Below, piece after piece: positions 1 to 9,084 of a stretch of DNA of 64,000 bases (positions within the stretch are counted from its first letter, which is position 1; the number at the start of each line of letters is the position of its first letter). The stretch lies in the NCBI GenBank assembly GCA_021801265.1, contig JAJYYE010000010.1, positions 310,001-374,000 on the forward strand, given 5' to 3'. The DNA is from Pseudomonadota bacterium (GTDB lineage: Bacteria > Pseudomonadota > Gammaproteobacteria > Halothiobacillales > Halothiobacillaceae). The notes under the pieces are model-generated. The model was not told the origin of the DNA. It saw only the letters and a list, made by a program, of their open reading frames with translations, and searched no databases. The translations under genes were made by a program, and so were the position numbers.

Positions 1-82
1 CACGCACAATCACGCAACCCACCCGGGGATTGGGTTGGGTTGTGGTAAGTCCCCGTCCTGCCAAGGCCAGAGCTTGCGCCAT
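1..82 (-). CDS. ribD: RibD N-terminus (partial, runs off the window)
   Basis: Minus-strand reading from position 82 gives about 27 residues starting MAQALALAGRG and continuing TTTQPNPRVGCVIV, the conserved N-terminal start of the riboflavin deaminase domain of RibD (diaminohydroxyphosphoribosylaminopyrimidine deaminase / 5-amino-6-ribosylamino-uracil reductase). The TxPNPxVG segment is the family signature. The rest lies beyond base 1. It follows nrdR on the same strand by about 70 bases, the usual nrdR-ribD order. The start is uncertain: family members often have a few residues before the Met-Ala-x-Ala segment, and the in-frame codons upstream (ending Cys-Trp) look coding, but no in-frame ATG, GTG or TTG is visible there, so the ATG at 82 is used. 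Confidence 0.8.
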   Translation of the reverse strand, partial: MAQALALAGRGLTTTQPNPRVGCVIVR

Positions 83-155
83 CCAGCACCCGTCTTCCGG
101 GGAAAACCCAGAAAAACCCCCAAGAGAAAATTTCGAGAAGGATTCGGGTGGGATG

Positions 156-653
156 CTAGGAATCATTCGATTTTTCGGCGTTGCCTGGGTCGGAAGAACC
201 CGCTTCCTGGGTTAAGCCCTCAATAGCGGCGCGGAAGGCCTCGACATTGTCGAAGCTTAAATATACCGAAGCGAACCGAATATAAGCCACTTGATCCAGT
301 CGCCGCAGGGCTTGCATAACGAAATCCCCAATGCGCCGTGCCGGGACTTCCTTATCACCCGAGGATTGCAGGGATTTTTTAATTTGATCAATTTCTTCAT
401 CAATTTTTTTGGTCGCAACCGGACGCTTTTCCAATGCCCGCATCATGCCGGCACGAAGTTTGTCTTCGTTGAAACTTTGCCGCGCACCGTTACTTTTCAC
501 GATGCGGGGTAAGCGAATATCTGCGGTTTCATAGGTCGTAAACCGCTGGTGGCAAGCCAAACACTCCCGACGGCGGCGAATAGATACGCCCCCTTCCGCC
601 ATGCGTGAGTCGATCACATGGGTTTCGGAATGCCCGCAGGCAATACAGTGCAT
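156..653 (-). CDS. nrdR: Transcriptional repressor NrdR
   Basis: 165 residues, close to the usual 150-170. The N-terminus has the NrdR zinc ribbon (CIAC near residues 3-6 and CLAC near 31-34, with an arginine-rich RRRRE stretch between), followed by an ATP-cone domain (about residues 48-138). NrdR senses ATP/dATP and represses ribonucleotide reductase genes by binding NrdR boxes. It starts 22 bases after the end of glyA and precedes ribD, so glyA-nrdR-ribD is probably one transcription unit, as in many gammaproteobacteria. The C-terminal tail after the ATP cone is short and polar. Confidence 0.95.
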   Translation of the reverse strand: MHCIACGHSETHVIDSRMAEGGVSIRRRRECLACHQRFTTYETADIRLPRIVKSNGARQSFNEDKLRAGMMRALEKRPVATKKIDEEIDQIKKSLQSSGDKEVPARRIGDFVMQALRRLDQVAYIRFASVYLSFDNVEAFRAAIEGLTQEAGSSDPGNAEKSNDS

Positions 654-675
654 AGGTTATCTAAGCCTCAGCCAC

Positions 676-1929
676 TCACCGGCCATAGACCGGAAAACGA
701 CGGCACAAGTCAGTTACCTGGCCACGCACTGTAGCAATCACGGCCACATCATCCAACGCGTCGATGACATCGCACATCCAGCCCGCCAATTGGGTGGCCT
801 CGGAGACACCAAAACCGCGCGTGGTAATGGCGGCGGTGCCCACGCGAATACCCGATGTAACAAACGGTGACTGAGGATCATTCGGCACGGCATTCTTATT
901 CACCGTAATGTGCGCTTGACCCAGTGCCGCATCCACCGCCTTGCCGGTTAAGCCTTTTTTAACCAAGCTCACCAAAAACAGATGATTGTCCGTGCCGCCA
1001 GACACCACATCCAGCCCACGGTCGACAAACACTTTGGCCATGGCGCGCGCATTATCAACAACTTGGTTCTGATAAATTTTGAATCCTGGCTCCAGCGCTT
1101 CTTTAAACGCCACCGCTTTGGCCGCAATGACATGCATCAATGGACCGCCTTGGATACCGGGAAATACCAAAGACTGCAGTTTTTTCTCAATGTCTGGGTT
1201 CGCTTTGGCCAAAATAATACCGCCGCGTGGACCGCGCAGCGTTTTGTGTGTCGTGGATGTGGTGACATCGGCAATTTGTACCGGACTGGGATAGACGCCC
1301 GCAGCGACCAATCCGGCCACATGCGCCATGTCGACCACGAAATAGGCACCAATTTCATCGGCAATCGCACGGAATCGTGCCCAATCCACCACACGTGAAT
1401 AAGCCGAAAAGCCCGCAATAATCATTTTCGGCTTGTGCTCACGCGCTAATTGCTCAACCTGTGCGTAATCAATATATCCATGCTCATCAATGCCGTACTG
1501 CACCGCGTTGTAAATTTTACCGGAAAAATTCACTTTGGCACCATGAGTTAAATGGCCACCATGCGCCAAGCTCATGCCCAGAATGGTATCACCCGGGTTA
1601 ATCAAGGCCATGAATACCGCAGCATTGGCTTGCGAACCCGAATGTGGCTGCACGTTGGCATAGTCGGCACCAAACAATTCCTTAGCCCGATCTATGGCCA
1701 GTTGTTCAGCCACATCGACATATTCACAACCGCCGTAATACCGTTTAGCGGGGTAGCCTTCGGCATATTTATTGGTCAGCACCGAACCTTGTGCTTCCAT
1801 GACGCGCGGGCTGGCATAATTTTCTGAGGCGATGAGTTCAACGTGATCTTCTTGCCGAACCACTTCATCGGCCATGGCCTGTGCCAAGACAGGATCAAAC
1901 TCGGCAATCGTCATGGATTTTGCAAACAT
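676..1929 (-). CDS. glyA: Serine hydroxymethyltransferase
   Basis: Interconverts serine plus tetrahydrofolate with glycine plus 5,10-methylene-THF; a cytoplasmic PLP enzyme. The motif [15 protein letters not shown] holds the PLP-binding lysine (about residue 229), and the N-terminal [17 protein letters not shown] segment is typical. I chose the ATG at 1929 (417 residues, the usual length) because GGAG lies about ten bases upstream; an in-frame ATG at 1953 would add eight residues with no good ribosome site. First gene of a likely glyA-nrdR-ribD operon. No folate or SAM riboswitch was recognised in the 276 bases upstream. Confidence 0.97.
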   Translation of the reverse strand: MFAKSMTIAEFDPVLAQAMADEVVRQEDHVELIASENYASPRVMEAQGSVLTNKYAEGYPAKRYYGGCEYVDVAEQLAIDRAKELFGADYANVQPHSGSQANAAVFMALINPGDTILGMSLAHGGHLTHGAKVNFSGKIYNAVQYGIDEHGYIDYAQVEQLAREHKPKMIIAGFSAYSRVVDWARFRAIADEIGAYFVVDMAHVAGLVAAGVYPSPVQIADVTTSTTHKTLRGPRGGIILAKANPDIEKKLQSLVFPGIQGGPLMHVIAAKAVAFKEALEPGFKIYQNQVVDNARAMAKVFVDRGLDVVSGGTDNHLFLVSLVKKGLTGKAVDAALGQAHITVNKNAVPNDPQSPFVTSGIRVGTAAITTRGFGVSEATQLAGWMCDVIDALDDVAVIATVRGQVTDLCRRFPVYGR

Positions 1930-2205
1930 TGGGATGGATCTCCATAAAAACAAAGGATTAGCCTATTCCCTCACGAGAGCTGGCTGAAAAAATAAAACTT
2001 GAATTGATGCGAAGTTTACACGATACGTGGCAAACACGCTGCCATCGCAGTATCAGCCATGTCATAACATTAAAATATGGATACTTATTCAACGATAAGA
2101 TGAATACAACTGCAAATAGCGTGATACAAAAAAACGGCGCTCTTATGCATCCATCCATCGACAAATTGAGCCAACTTCAGGACAATCCACTAATCGATAT
2201 GTTTA

Positions 2206-2706
2206 ATGGATACCAACATGATTACCGACAAAGACCGCGACCAATTGGCCGAATTTTTAGGCAAATTCACCGACACCCAAATTTTCACCCAGCGGGAAAT
2301 CAACGCATTTCTCGATTTCTGCGATTTGATGGCCATCAACGCGGGCGACATCATTGCGGATATTGGTGAGGTGGGTGAATCTTTATATTTCCTGCTTGAA
2401 GGTGAAGCCCAACTGATCGTTGGCTCAACCCTGAATGAAATGGTCGTCGGGCAAATACCGGCAGGAGAAATGCTGGGCGAAATGAGTTTTTTTGATCGTA
2501 ACCCGCGCAATGTGCGCCTGCGCGCCAGCAAACCGACCCGGTTATTGCGCCTACCGCGCCAGATGTATAACCGCATGCGCCTGGAATACCCGGTTTTAAC
2601 CGTGCTCCTGCTGGAATACGCGGTAATCAGTTTAGACAACCTGTATCGCCGCACCAGCACCGATGTTGCGCAATTGAATCAATACATTTATAGCATCGGC
2701 AAATAA
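2206..2706 (+). CDS. Cyclic nucleotide-binding domain protein without DNA-binding domain
   Basis: 166 residues. Residues about 40-130 form a cNMP-binding (Crp-like) beta-roll: AGDIIADIGEVGESLYFLL, then a phosphate-cassette-like GEMSFFDRNPRNVRLRA. The rest is a short N-terminal helix region and a C-terminal helical tail; there is no helix-turn-helix and no kinase, channel or GGDEF domain, so it is not a Crp/Fnr regulator in itself. It probably acts as a stand-alone sensor or adaptor. It lies between divergent glyA and convergent ccoI; the proximity to the cbb3 locus is suggestive only. ATG at 2206 or 2218 could start it; neither has a strong ribosome site. Ligand unknown. Confidence 0.75.
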   Translation: MDTNMITDKDRDQLAEFLGKFTDTQIFTQREINAFLDFCDLMAINAGDIIADIGEVGESLYFLLEGEAQLIVGSTLNEMVVGQIPAGEMLGEMSFFDRNPRNVRLRASKPTRLLRLPRQMYNRMRLEYPVLTVLLLEYAVISLDNLYRRTSTDVAQLNQYIYSIGK

Positions 2707-2748
2707 TTGGGCGGGTGACCGGGCGCGGCTCGCCAAAACCGAAGCTCG

Positions 2749-5208
2749 TTAATCCCAGCGCAACCGCAGGGCATTGCCCACCACAATAATAGAACTCAGT
2801 GACATCCCGATTGCCGCTACCCAGGGTTGCACCAAACCCATTGCGGCGAGTGGGATGGCTACCACATTATAAGCCACTGACCAACCGAGATTTTGATGAA
2901 TATTGGCCAGTACCCTCCGCGCATAATTCAAGCCAAAGGGAATTTGCTGTAATTGGTCGTTGATGAGCACAATGTCTGAACTGTGGCGAGCAATGACCGT
3001 GCCGCCACCCATGGCCATCGAAACCTGTGCCTGCGCCAGTACGGGGGCATCATTAATCCCATCACCCACCATGAGCACCATAGCACCATCAGCCTGAAGC
3101 CTTTGTACAAATTCAAGTTTTTCAGCCGGTAACAAGCCCCCCTTCGCCAGGGTAATCCCCAAGATTTGTGCCATTTGAGCGACACGCGCCGGATGATCGC
3201 CCGACAATATCACCGGGGTCAAACCCAAGGCTTTGATTTCATCCACCGCAACCTTGGCATCATCACGCAAACTATCACTCAAGTGCACAGCGCCTGCCAA
3301 TCGGCCATCAACCAATATCCATACGGCCAGATCCGCCGTTGGCAATGGCTCAGTCGGCAGCGCAACGCCCAACTCCTCTAGCAGTCGTTCATTGCCAACG
3401 GCAATCTGATGCCCCTCCACCTTGCCCGCCATGCCGCGGCCGGGATAATTTCGCACCGCCTGTACGGGGCGTAAGTCACCGTTACGTGCTGCGGCATTGG
3501 CAATGGCACGCCCGACTGGATGCTCGGTTTGTTGCTCAAGCGAACCCGCCCACATCAATAACTCTTCGGTTGAAAATTCAGCCATCGCATGGGTGTGTTG
3601 CAACGTTAAATGGCCATCAGTTAGCGTACCGGTTTTGTCAAACACCACATGCGTTGCACGCGCTAAGCCTTCTAACGCATAACCGCGCGTCACCAACAAA
3701 CCAGAACGCGTCATTCGACCTACCGCAACCGCAATGGCAGCCGGTGTCGCCAGGGAAAGCGAACACGGACAGGTAATCGCCAAAATGGCTACCGCGACCC
3801 AAAAGGCTTTGGCCGGATCAATCCAGAGCCAGGCCAGTGTCACCAACAAGGTAATAGCCAGCAAGCCAATGACAAATTTTCGGGCGTATCGATCGGCCAG
3901 CTCTGCAATTTTCGGTTTTTGAGATTGCGCTTGATCAATCAACCGCACAATCGAAGAAACCATCGTGTCTTGACCCACTTTTTGCACAGTCATCACCAGC
4001 GGTGACTCGACATTGATCGTACCCGCGATCAAGGCCGTGCCAGGGTACTTGCCTTCCGGCACGCTTTCTCCGGTCAGCATGGCTGCGTTGACGCTACTTT
4101 CGCCTTCATAAACCTCACCATCGGCGGGAATGGCATCCCCGGGGCGGATTAAAACCCGATCACCTTCCAGCAAATCAAACGCAGGTATCACCGTAATTGA
4201 ACCATCGGGCTCAATGCGGTTGGCCACGGCAGGCACAAGACGGGTTAATGTCTCACTCATTTCGCCGGCTTTATGACGCGCAGAAAGCTCTAATAAGCGC
4301 CCACCTAAAAGCAAGGCGATAAACATGGTGACGGAGTCAAAATAGATATGACCGGAATTGGTCACAACCGCAAATACACTACCGGAATAAGCCAAGATAA
4401 TACTTAATGAAACCGGTAAATCCATGCCCACTTGCTTATTTTTCAAATCGCGCCAGGCAGGTTTAAAAAATGCCTGACCAGAATAAAAAACGATCGGTGT
4501 GGAAAGAATCAAACTCATCCACCAAAAAAAATATCGCAGCTGATCATTAATACCCAAATAATCGCCAAAATACAGCGACATGGAAATCATCATAATCTGC
4601 AAATAAACCAATCCAGCCACGGCCAATCGTTGCATCAGAATATGCCGCTCGCGCTTAAATACCCGATCCTGCCGATTTGGGTCATAAGGGTGTGCGCGAT
4701 AACCAATTCCCGCAATGGCGCGCAAAATTTCGCTTAAAGCAATCTCCCGATTATCCCAAGCCACTTGTGCACGATGTGTAGAAAAATTGACAGAAAAGGA
4801 AATCACGCCGGGTAGCTGACGTACCTGTTTTTCGGTAAGCCAGACACAGGCCGCGCACACAAGACCTTCCAGAATCAAGGACGCTTCACGAATATCACCT
4901 TCTCTATTTGCCACGAAGGTCCGCTGCATTTCAGGGCGATCAAATACGACCAACTCCTCCATCATCCGGGCTAATTCATCTGAAGGTCGAGACCCAAGTT
5001 CAGTGCGGTGGTGATAGTACGCTTCCATGCCATTTTGAACGATGGCCTCTGCCACAGCCTGGCAACCGGGACAACACATCGACCGATCGACGCCGAACAC
5101 CAGCGCGTGGCAGGTGCTACTCGGTGGTACGGACAGACCGCAGTGGAAACAAGGATCCGGGCTTTCTGCTCGTTCGACATTTGTCTCAAGGTCAGGTGTA
5201 GCAGACAT
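2749..5208 (-). CDS. ccoI: Cu(+)-exporting P-type ATPase CcoI (FixI)
   Basis: 819 residues. Order of domains: N-terminal Cys-rich region (CFHCGLSVPP, then MCCPGCQAVAE) typical of CcoI/FixI, a heavy-metal-associated domain with CAAC (about residues 118-121), membrane segments, the actuator loop (TGES), the metal-transport motif CPC in TCPCSLSLATP, the phosphorylation motif DKTGTLTD, and the hinge GDGINDAP. It moves copper across the inner membrane for building the CuB centre of cbb3 oxidase. A GGGAG sequence lies nine bases before the ATG. It is the last gene of ccoGHI, separated from ccoH by an inverted repeat (5257-5301). No ccoS gene follows. Confidence 0.96.
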   Translation of the reverse strand: MSATPDLETNVERAESPDPCFHCGLSVPPSSTCHALVFGVDRSMCCPGCQAVAEAIVQNGMEAYYHHRTELGSRPSDELARMMEELVVFDRPEMQRTFVANREGDIREASLILEGLVCAACVWLTEKQVRQLPGVISFSVNFSTHRAQVAWDNREIALSEILRAIAGIGYRAHPYDPNRQDRVFKRERHILMQRLAVAGLVYLQIMMISMSLYFGDYLGINDQLRYFFWWMSLILSTPIVFYSGQAFFKPAWRDLKNKQVGMDLPVSLSIILAYSGSVFAVVTNSGHIYFDSVTMFIALLLGGRLLELSARHKAGEMSETLTRLVPAVANRIEPDGSITVIPAFDLLEGDRVLIRPGDAIPADGEVYEGESSVNAAMLTGESVPEGKYPGTALIAGTINVESPLVMTVQKVGQDTMVSSIVRLIDQAQSQKPKIAELADRYARKFVIGLLAITLLVTLAWLWIDPAKAFWVAVAILAITCPCSLSLATPAAIAVAVGRMTRSGLLVTRGYALEGLARATHVVFDKTGTLTDGHLTLQHTHAMAEFSTEELLMWAGSLEQQTEHPVGRAIANAAARNGDLRPVQAVRNYPGRGMAGKVEGHQIAVGNERLLEELGVALPTEPLPTADLAVWILVDGRLAGAVHLSDSLRDDAKVAVDEIKALGLTPVILSGDHPARVAQMAQILGITLAKGGLLPAEKLEFVQRLQADGAMVLMVGDGINDAPVLAQAQVSMAMGGGTVIARHSSDIVLINDQLQQIPFGLNYARRVLANIHQNLGWSVAYNVVAIPLAAMGLVQPWVAAIGMSLSSIIVVGNALRLRWD

Positions 5209-5256
5209 TAATCGAGACTCCCAATCAGGAAAAGGACACTATTGAGCACGTATTAG

Positions 5257-5301
5257 CCGGCCAGTCTGTCGAACTCAACGCAGTCCGACAGACTGGCCCG
5301 G
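5257..5301. repeat. Inverted repeat, copy A of the AGCCTGTCGGACT family
   Basis: Arms 5257-5275 and 5282-5301 pair almost perfectly (one mismatch, one bulged base) around a 6-base loop. The core CAGTCTGTCGAACT / AGTCCGACAGACTG is a variant of the element seen at 25918, 31125 and 39270. Here the two arms are close together, giving a compact hairpin between ccoH and ccoI, where it could affect expression of ccoI. There is no T-run, so it is not a standard terminator. Confidence 0.7.
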
Positions 5302-5331
5302 TTCAATGTACAAATTCTTATTCACTGGAGG

Positions 5332-6135
5332 TCATTTGCTCAGGCCGATATTGGTTTGGCCATCCAACTCAAAATTAGCGGCACCTTTTTCAATGTGAAT
5401 AACCACTTCCCAAAGCCCTGGATTAGACATCGTCAAAGGAACCTGATAGACCCCAGGTTCCGACTCAGGCAATGACACAACAAAGTCTTGCCGTTTATCC
5501 GCCGGGCGCATGAAATGAATTTCGACAGCGGCCCCTGTGACCGGATGGTCGTCACGGTCAACAACAGAGATACGAAATAGTGAAGGGACATGTGTGATGG
5601 GTTGATCAACCCAACCCTTGTGTACCTTCCAACCCAGTTGGGTTTGCTCATCCAGGGCATCATTATATTGATTGAACATATCCAGTTTTTTTTGATAATC
5701 ACGTGACACCGTACCTGGGAAAAAGGAAGTCACCTGAGTGCCCTCATCGGGCTTAGGCAGCAATTCCCGAGCGGCGTTTTGCGATAAACCACTGGTGGCC
5801 AGGGTCACGAAAATCGAATCCAGCAATACCACCACCGAAAGAAAAATAATCACTGAGGCGGGTCCCCAATGAAACACCGTTTTAGTACCCTTGCTCTTTT
5901 TAGAAGGGAAAATCAAACCCAGGATAAAGGCCGTAACGATATAAATCACGACCGTTGCGGTCACGATATCTGATCCAGGCCAATGCGTAATACCATACGG
6001 CGCATACGCAGCCACCGATAAAATCGCCAGAATCGTTGCAATGGGTCTTCCTGCTTGCGGCCAACGCCATTTAAGCAAAAAAAACAAAATAACAAGAGAC
6101 ACAACACCAATACTTGCGGGTAATACCAAGTTCAT
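5332..6135 (-). CDS. ccoH: CcoH/FixH-like cbb3 oxidase assembly protein with extended membrane region
   Basis: 267 residues. The C-terminal part (about residues 120-267) looks like the periplasmic FixH domain: SLFRISVVDRDDHPVTGAAVE and a beta-rich end including NPGLWEVVIHIEKG. It is preceded by the usual single anchor (about residues 92-112) and, unusually, by three further hydrophobic segments (about 5-22, 31-48, 58-76). Standard FixH/CcoH is about 150-170 residues with one anchor. Its place between ccoG and ccoI supports a role in assembly or copper delivery for the oxidase. The function is assigned from position and the C-terminal domain; the extra membrane region is unexplained. Confidence 0.75.
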   Translation of the reverse strand: MNLVLPASIGVVSLVILFFLLKWRWPQAGRPIATILAILSVAAYAPYGITHWPGSDIVTATVVIYIVTAFILGLIFPSKKSKGTKTVFHWGPASVIIFLSVVVLLDSIFVTLATSGLSQNAARELLPKPDEGTQVTSFFPGTVSRDYQKKLDMFNQYNDALDEQTQLGWKVHKGWVDQPITHVPSLFRISVVDRDDHPVTGAAVEIHFMRPADKRQDFVVSLPESEPGVYQVPLTMSNPGLWEVVIHIEKGAANFELDGQTNIGLSK

Positions 6136-6227
6136 TATGGACCTTTAAAAACTAATTTAAAAAAAAGTAATGGCTGGTTATGAATTCAACGTAGAGCCAT
6201 ACCAGCAACATACCTAACTTGCTAAAA

Positions 6228-7649
6228 CTACTTAAAATTAAAGCTTGATTGACCAACAATCACCGGTACAAGGCCTGTCTTATCGGTTAACTTAAACGTA
6301 ATCAACTGACGACTGATACCCGATGTGCGCGGCGCACGCACATGAATTAAATAATTACGCGTTTCATCCGGCGGAATAACCAGGGTTGTAAAATCCCCAC
6401 CGATCGCAACGTGTGCGCCAGTGAGACCCTCAACCGTGAGCTCAAGTTCCAAAGCAGACTGCTCTTTATTATTAATTTTTAATTCATAATTATTTTGTAC
6501 CGACCCATCAGACATTAATACAAAAAGCGGTTGGCGAATTTGCTGGATCGAAAAATCCAGTGGTTTAATGGTAAGCACACCATATATCAACAAGGCAGAT
6601 GCCAGCGCAGTTGCAATGCCATAACCAATCGTTCGGAATTTGAGCAGACTCGGTTTTTCACCGGTTTCCAGCTCTTTCTCAGATGCGTAACGTATCAAGC
6701 CTTTTGGCCATCCTCGTTTTGTCATGATCTCATCGCAAGCATCAATACATAAGCCACAAGAAATACACGCCAACTGCAAGCCATCACGAATATCAATACC
6801 CGTAGGGCAGACTTGAACACACAACGTACAATCAATGCAGTCGCCCGTACCCGCCGAATGCCGCTCTTCTAAGGTCATCAAGCCCTTTTGCAAAGGTTTT
6901 CTGCCCGCCGAACCTTCACCCCGCAGCGCATCATAGCTAACCAACAAGGTTTCCTTATCAAACATCACTGCCTGAAACCGTGCATAGGGGCACATATAAA
7001 TGCACACTTGCTCACGGGCAAAACCCGCCGCCACCAAGGTGGTTACCGTTAAAATACCGGTCGTCATATAAGCTGCCGAAGCCGCAGTTCCGGTAAAAAA
7101 TGCCATAAATAGCCGCGGCGCATCAGCCCAGTAGGCGGTAAAAGTAAAGCCTGTCCAAAAAGCAATGAGCGTCCACACCAAGACAGTCAAGCCCTTCTTC
7201 AGAATTTTTTCGGGATTCCAGACTTGTTTCTCCAGTTTCATCCGTTTATTACGATCACCCTGAATCCAGTGTTCAACCTTCATGAACACATCGGTCCATA
7301 ACGTCTGAAAACAAAAATAACCACAGAATGCACGGCCAACCATGCCGGTCACAAAAAATAAAAGCCAGGCAGCAAGAATCAAAAAACCCGCCAAGAGAAA
7401 CATATCCTGCGGGTGAATAATTAAATCGAATAAATAGTAACGACGGGTCGGAATATCAAACATCACTGCTTGATTGGGCCCGACAACCCGTTCCCAGCGA
7501 ACCCACGGTAAAAGAAAAAAAATGGCATAAGCCAAAGCTAATACCACCGTTTTAAATGTACGGAATCGGCCTTTGATTGATTTGGGGTGAATCGGATCGC
7601 GCGCCTGATATAACTCTGGCTCTTGTTCGGTAAGATTAACTGACGACAT
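6228..7649 (-). CDS. ccoG: cbb3 oxidase maturation protein CcoG (FixG/RdxA)
   Basis: 473 residues. An inner-membrane iron-sulfur protein that reduces Cu(II) for cbb3 oxidase assembly. Visible are several membrane helices in the first half (including AYAIFFLLPW and CGYFCFQTLWTDVF), two 4Fe-4S cluster motifs (CIDCTLCVQVCP and CISCGLCIDACD, about residues 275-310), one further helix, and a C-terminal immunoglobulin-like FixG domain. A strong purine-rich ribosome site (GGGGGAGGG) precedes the ATG. It starts a second unit, ccoG-ccoH-ccoI, after the terminator that follows ccoP. Confidence 0.96.
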   Translation of the reverse strand: MSSVNLTEQEPELYQARDPIHPKSIKGRFRTFKTVVLALAYAIFFLLPWVRWERVVGPNQAVMFDIPTRRYYLFDLIIHPQDMFLLAGFLILAAWLLFFVTGMVGRAFCGYFCFQTLWTDVFMKVEHWIQGDRNKRMKLEKQVWNPEKILKKGLTVLVWTLIAFWTGFTFTAYWADAPRLFMAFFTGTAASAAYMTTGILTVTTLVAAGFAREQVCIYMCPYARFQAVMFDKETLLVSYDALRGEGSAGRKPLQKGLMTLEERHSAGTGDCIDCTLCVQVCPTGIDIRDGLQLACISCGLCIDACDEIMTKRGWPKGLIRYASEKELETGEKPSLLKFRTIGYGIATALASALLIYGVLTIKPLDFSIQQIRQPLFVLMSDGSVQNNYELKINNKEQSALELELTVEGLTGAHVAIGGDFTTLVIPPDETRNYLIHVRAPRTSGISRQLITFKLTDKTGLVPVIVGQSSFNFK

Positions 7650-7814
7650 GAATACCCTCCCCCTAAATCACGGCCCAATTTGGCATTGAGGTGATCGCTT
7701 TGATCTCAAGATAACTGGAAACGCTGGATTATCAATTCTTTATGCCGAATCCACAGTGAGACACTTTGAGCACCTCAACATAAACCCATCGGGATTTTCA
7801 TCATCACAATGATG

Positions 7815-7840
7815 AAAAAAAACACCGGCAAGCGCCGGTG
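7815..7840 (-). terminator. Rho-independent terminator after ccoP
   Basis: On the minus strand a 7-bp GC-rich stem (CACCGGC, 7834-7840, with GCCGGTG, 7823-7829) and a 4-base loop are followed by eight T residues (7815-7822). It lies 22 bases past the ccoP stop and before ccoG, separating structural from assembly genes. Confidence 0.9.
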
Positions 7841-7862
7841 CTTCTGATAGACCTTCTGTCGG

Positions 7863-8840
7863 TTAGGTTCCGCCTAATTGACGAACATAAACCGCTAACA
7901 ACCGAATTTGCTCTGGCGTTAACCGATCAGAAAATTTTGGCATTTTATGCTGTAGACCGTGATCAATAACACCTTCAACCAACTTAAGTTTGGCATCAAT
8001 GTTGGGGGCCCCCGACACGTCAACAAAGTCCCAAATCTTGTCTGTCAGGTTTGGCGCGCCAATCATTTGGTTACCTGTACCGTTGGCACCATGACACCCC
8101 GCACAGGTAGCAAATGAAGCCTTGCCCCGGTTTGCGGCCTCATCATTAACACCGGGCTGATGAGACAAACTCAAAACATATTGAGCGAGATCCGTGAGTT
8201 TTTCGCCCTGGAACAGTGCACCAAATGCAGGCATGTTACCTTGAATGCCGTTCGTCATATCCTGAACGATCTTTGCGTAATCACCACCATGAATCCAGGC
8301 ATTATCCGTCAGGTTCGGATACGAGGCCTCAGCGTTCATGGCCAATACACCTTGTCCTCCAGTGCCATGGCAGGCGGCACAGTGATCGCCAAACAAAGCA
8401 TGCCCTGCAGAGTTTGCAAAGTTTAAGGTATCGGGATTGGCAGCAATCTGCTCAAAACTCATACCCTTGACTTTGGCCAGCCATTCTTTTTGGGCGAGCG
8501 CAGAGGGACTGCTTTGCATTTCCTGATAGAACAGCGCACGACTGTTCCAATGCTCAGTTTTGGTTTCCATTTCCACGTTGCCATCCGGTCCTTTTACTGG
8601 CTTGCCAGCCTTGTCCAGCACAGGACTTTGGAAAGAAACAGTTGACACCCCTTTGGTGTACGTATCGGCATAAGGCCAAGCCGGGTATAAAATCCAGTAA
8701 ACCACGGCGAAGATGATCGTGCCGTAAAACCCCCATAACCACCATCGCGGCAATGGGTTGTTGTATTCGCGCAGATCACCATCCCACACGTGACCGGTGG
8801 TTTCAACCTGACCTTTCTTATTTTCTGGGCTCTGACTCAT
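7863..8840 (-). CDS. ccoP: cbb3 cytochrome oxidase diheme subunit CcoP
   Basis: 325 residues. N-terminal region with HVWDGDLREYNNPLPRWW and one membrane anchor (about residues 35-55), then two cytochrome c domains with heme motifs CAACH (about residue 155) and CAGCH (about residue 245). CcoP takes electrons from soluble cytochrome c and passes them to CcoO and CcoN. It overlaps the end of ccoQ by 23 bases, indicating translational coupling, and is followed by a terminator. The length and two-heme arrangement match the family. Confidence 0.97.
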   Translation of the reverse strand: MSQSPENKKGQVETTGHVWDGDLREYNNPLPRWWLWGFYGTIIFAVVYWILYPAWPYADTYTKGVSTVSFQSPVLDKAGKPVKGPDGNVEMETKTEHWNSRALFYQEMQSSPSALAQKEWLAKVKGMSFEQIAANPDTLNFANSAGHALFGDHCAACHGTGGQGVLAMNAEASYPNLTDNAWIHGGDYAKIVQDMTNGIQGNMPAFGALFQGEKLTDLAQYVLSLSHQPGVNDEAANRGKASFATCAGCHGANGTGNQMIGAPNLTDKIWDFVDVSGAPNIDAKLKLVEGVIDHGLQHKMPKFSDRLTPEQIRLLAVYVRQLGGT

Positions 8841-9051
8841 TTTTACTCACCTGCTCTTTATTGGCGTCGGTAGGAATATGCTCACGATCATCGAGGAATG
8901 GAATATCTTTGTAGGATTCCAAACGCTTACCGCGCTTTTTACTCGTAAATACATAAATCAGCACGATGATGAAGATCCCGAGCAGCAAGAACAATTCGAT
9001 TGTTTTTGCTATTTCTGGGCGGCCAATCCAATCAAAAAATTCGCTGATCAA
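8818..9051 (-). CDS. ccoQ: cbb3 oxidase small subunit CcoQ
   Basis: 77 residues with one hydrophobic segment (about residues 19-36, LFLLLGIFIIVLIYVF) followed by a basic KKRGKR stretch and a charged tail ending in Asn-Glu-Ser-Glu. This is the layout of CcoQ, a single-helix subunit that stabilises the oxidase. It is slightly longer than many CcoQ proteins (50-70). It sits between ccoO (33 bases away) and ccoP (23-base overlap). Assignment rests mainly on topology and position. Confidence 0.88.
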   Translation of the reverse strand: MISEFFDWIGRPEIAKTIELFLLLGIFIIVLIYVFTSKKRGKRLESYKDIPFLDDREHIPTDANKEQVSKNESEPRK

Positions 9052-9084
9052 AATATCTATCCCTCAAGGAAATTCGCTGACGAT

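Noticed and set aside
1930-2205. Riboswitch upstream of glyA
   Set aside because: No conserved folate, glycine or SAM aptamer pattern was recognisable.
3166-3776. Overlapping plus-strand frames inside ccoI and other long genes
   Set aside because: All are shadows of strongly conserved minus-strand proteins, with unnatural composition.
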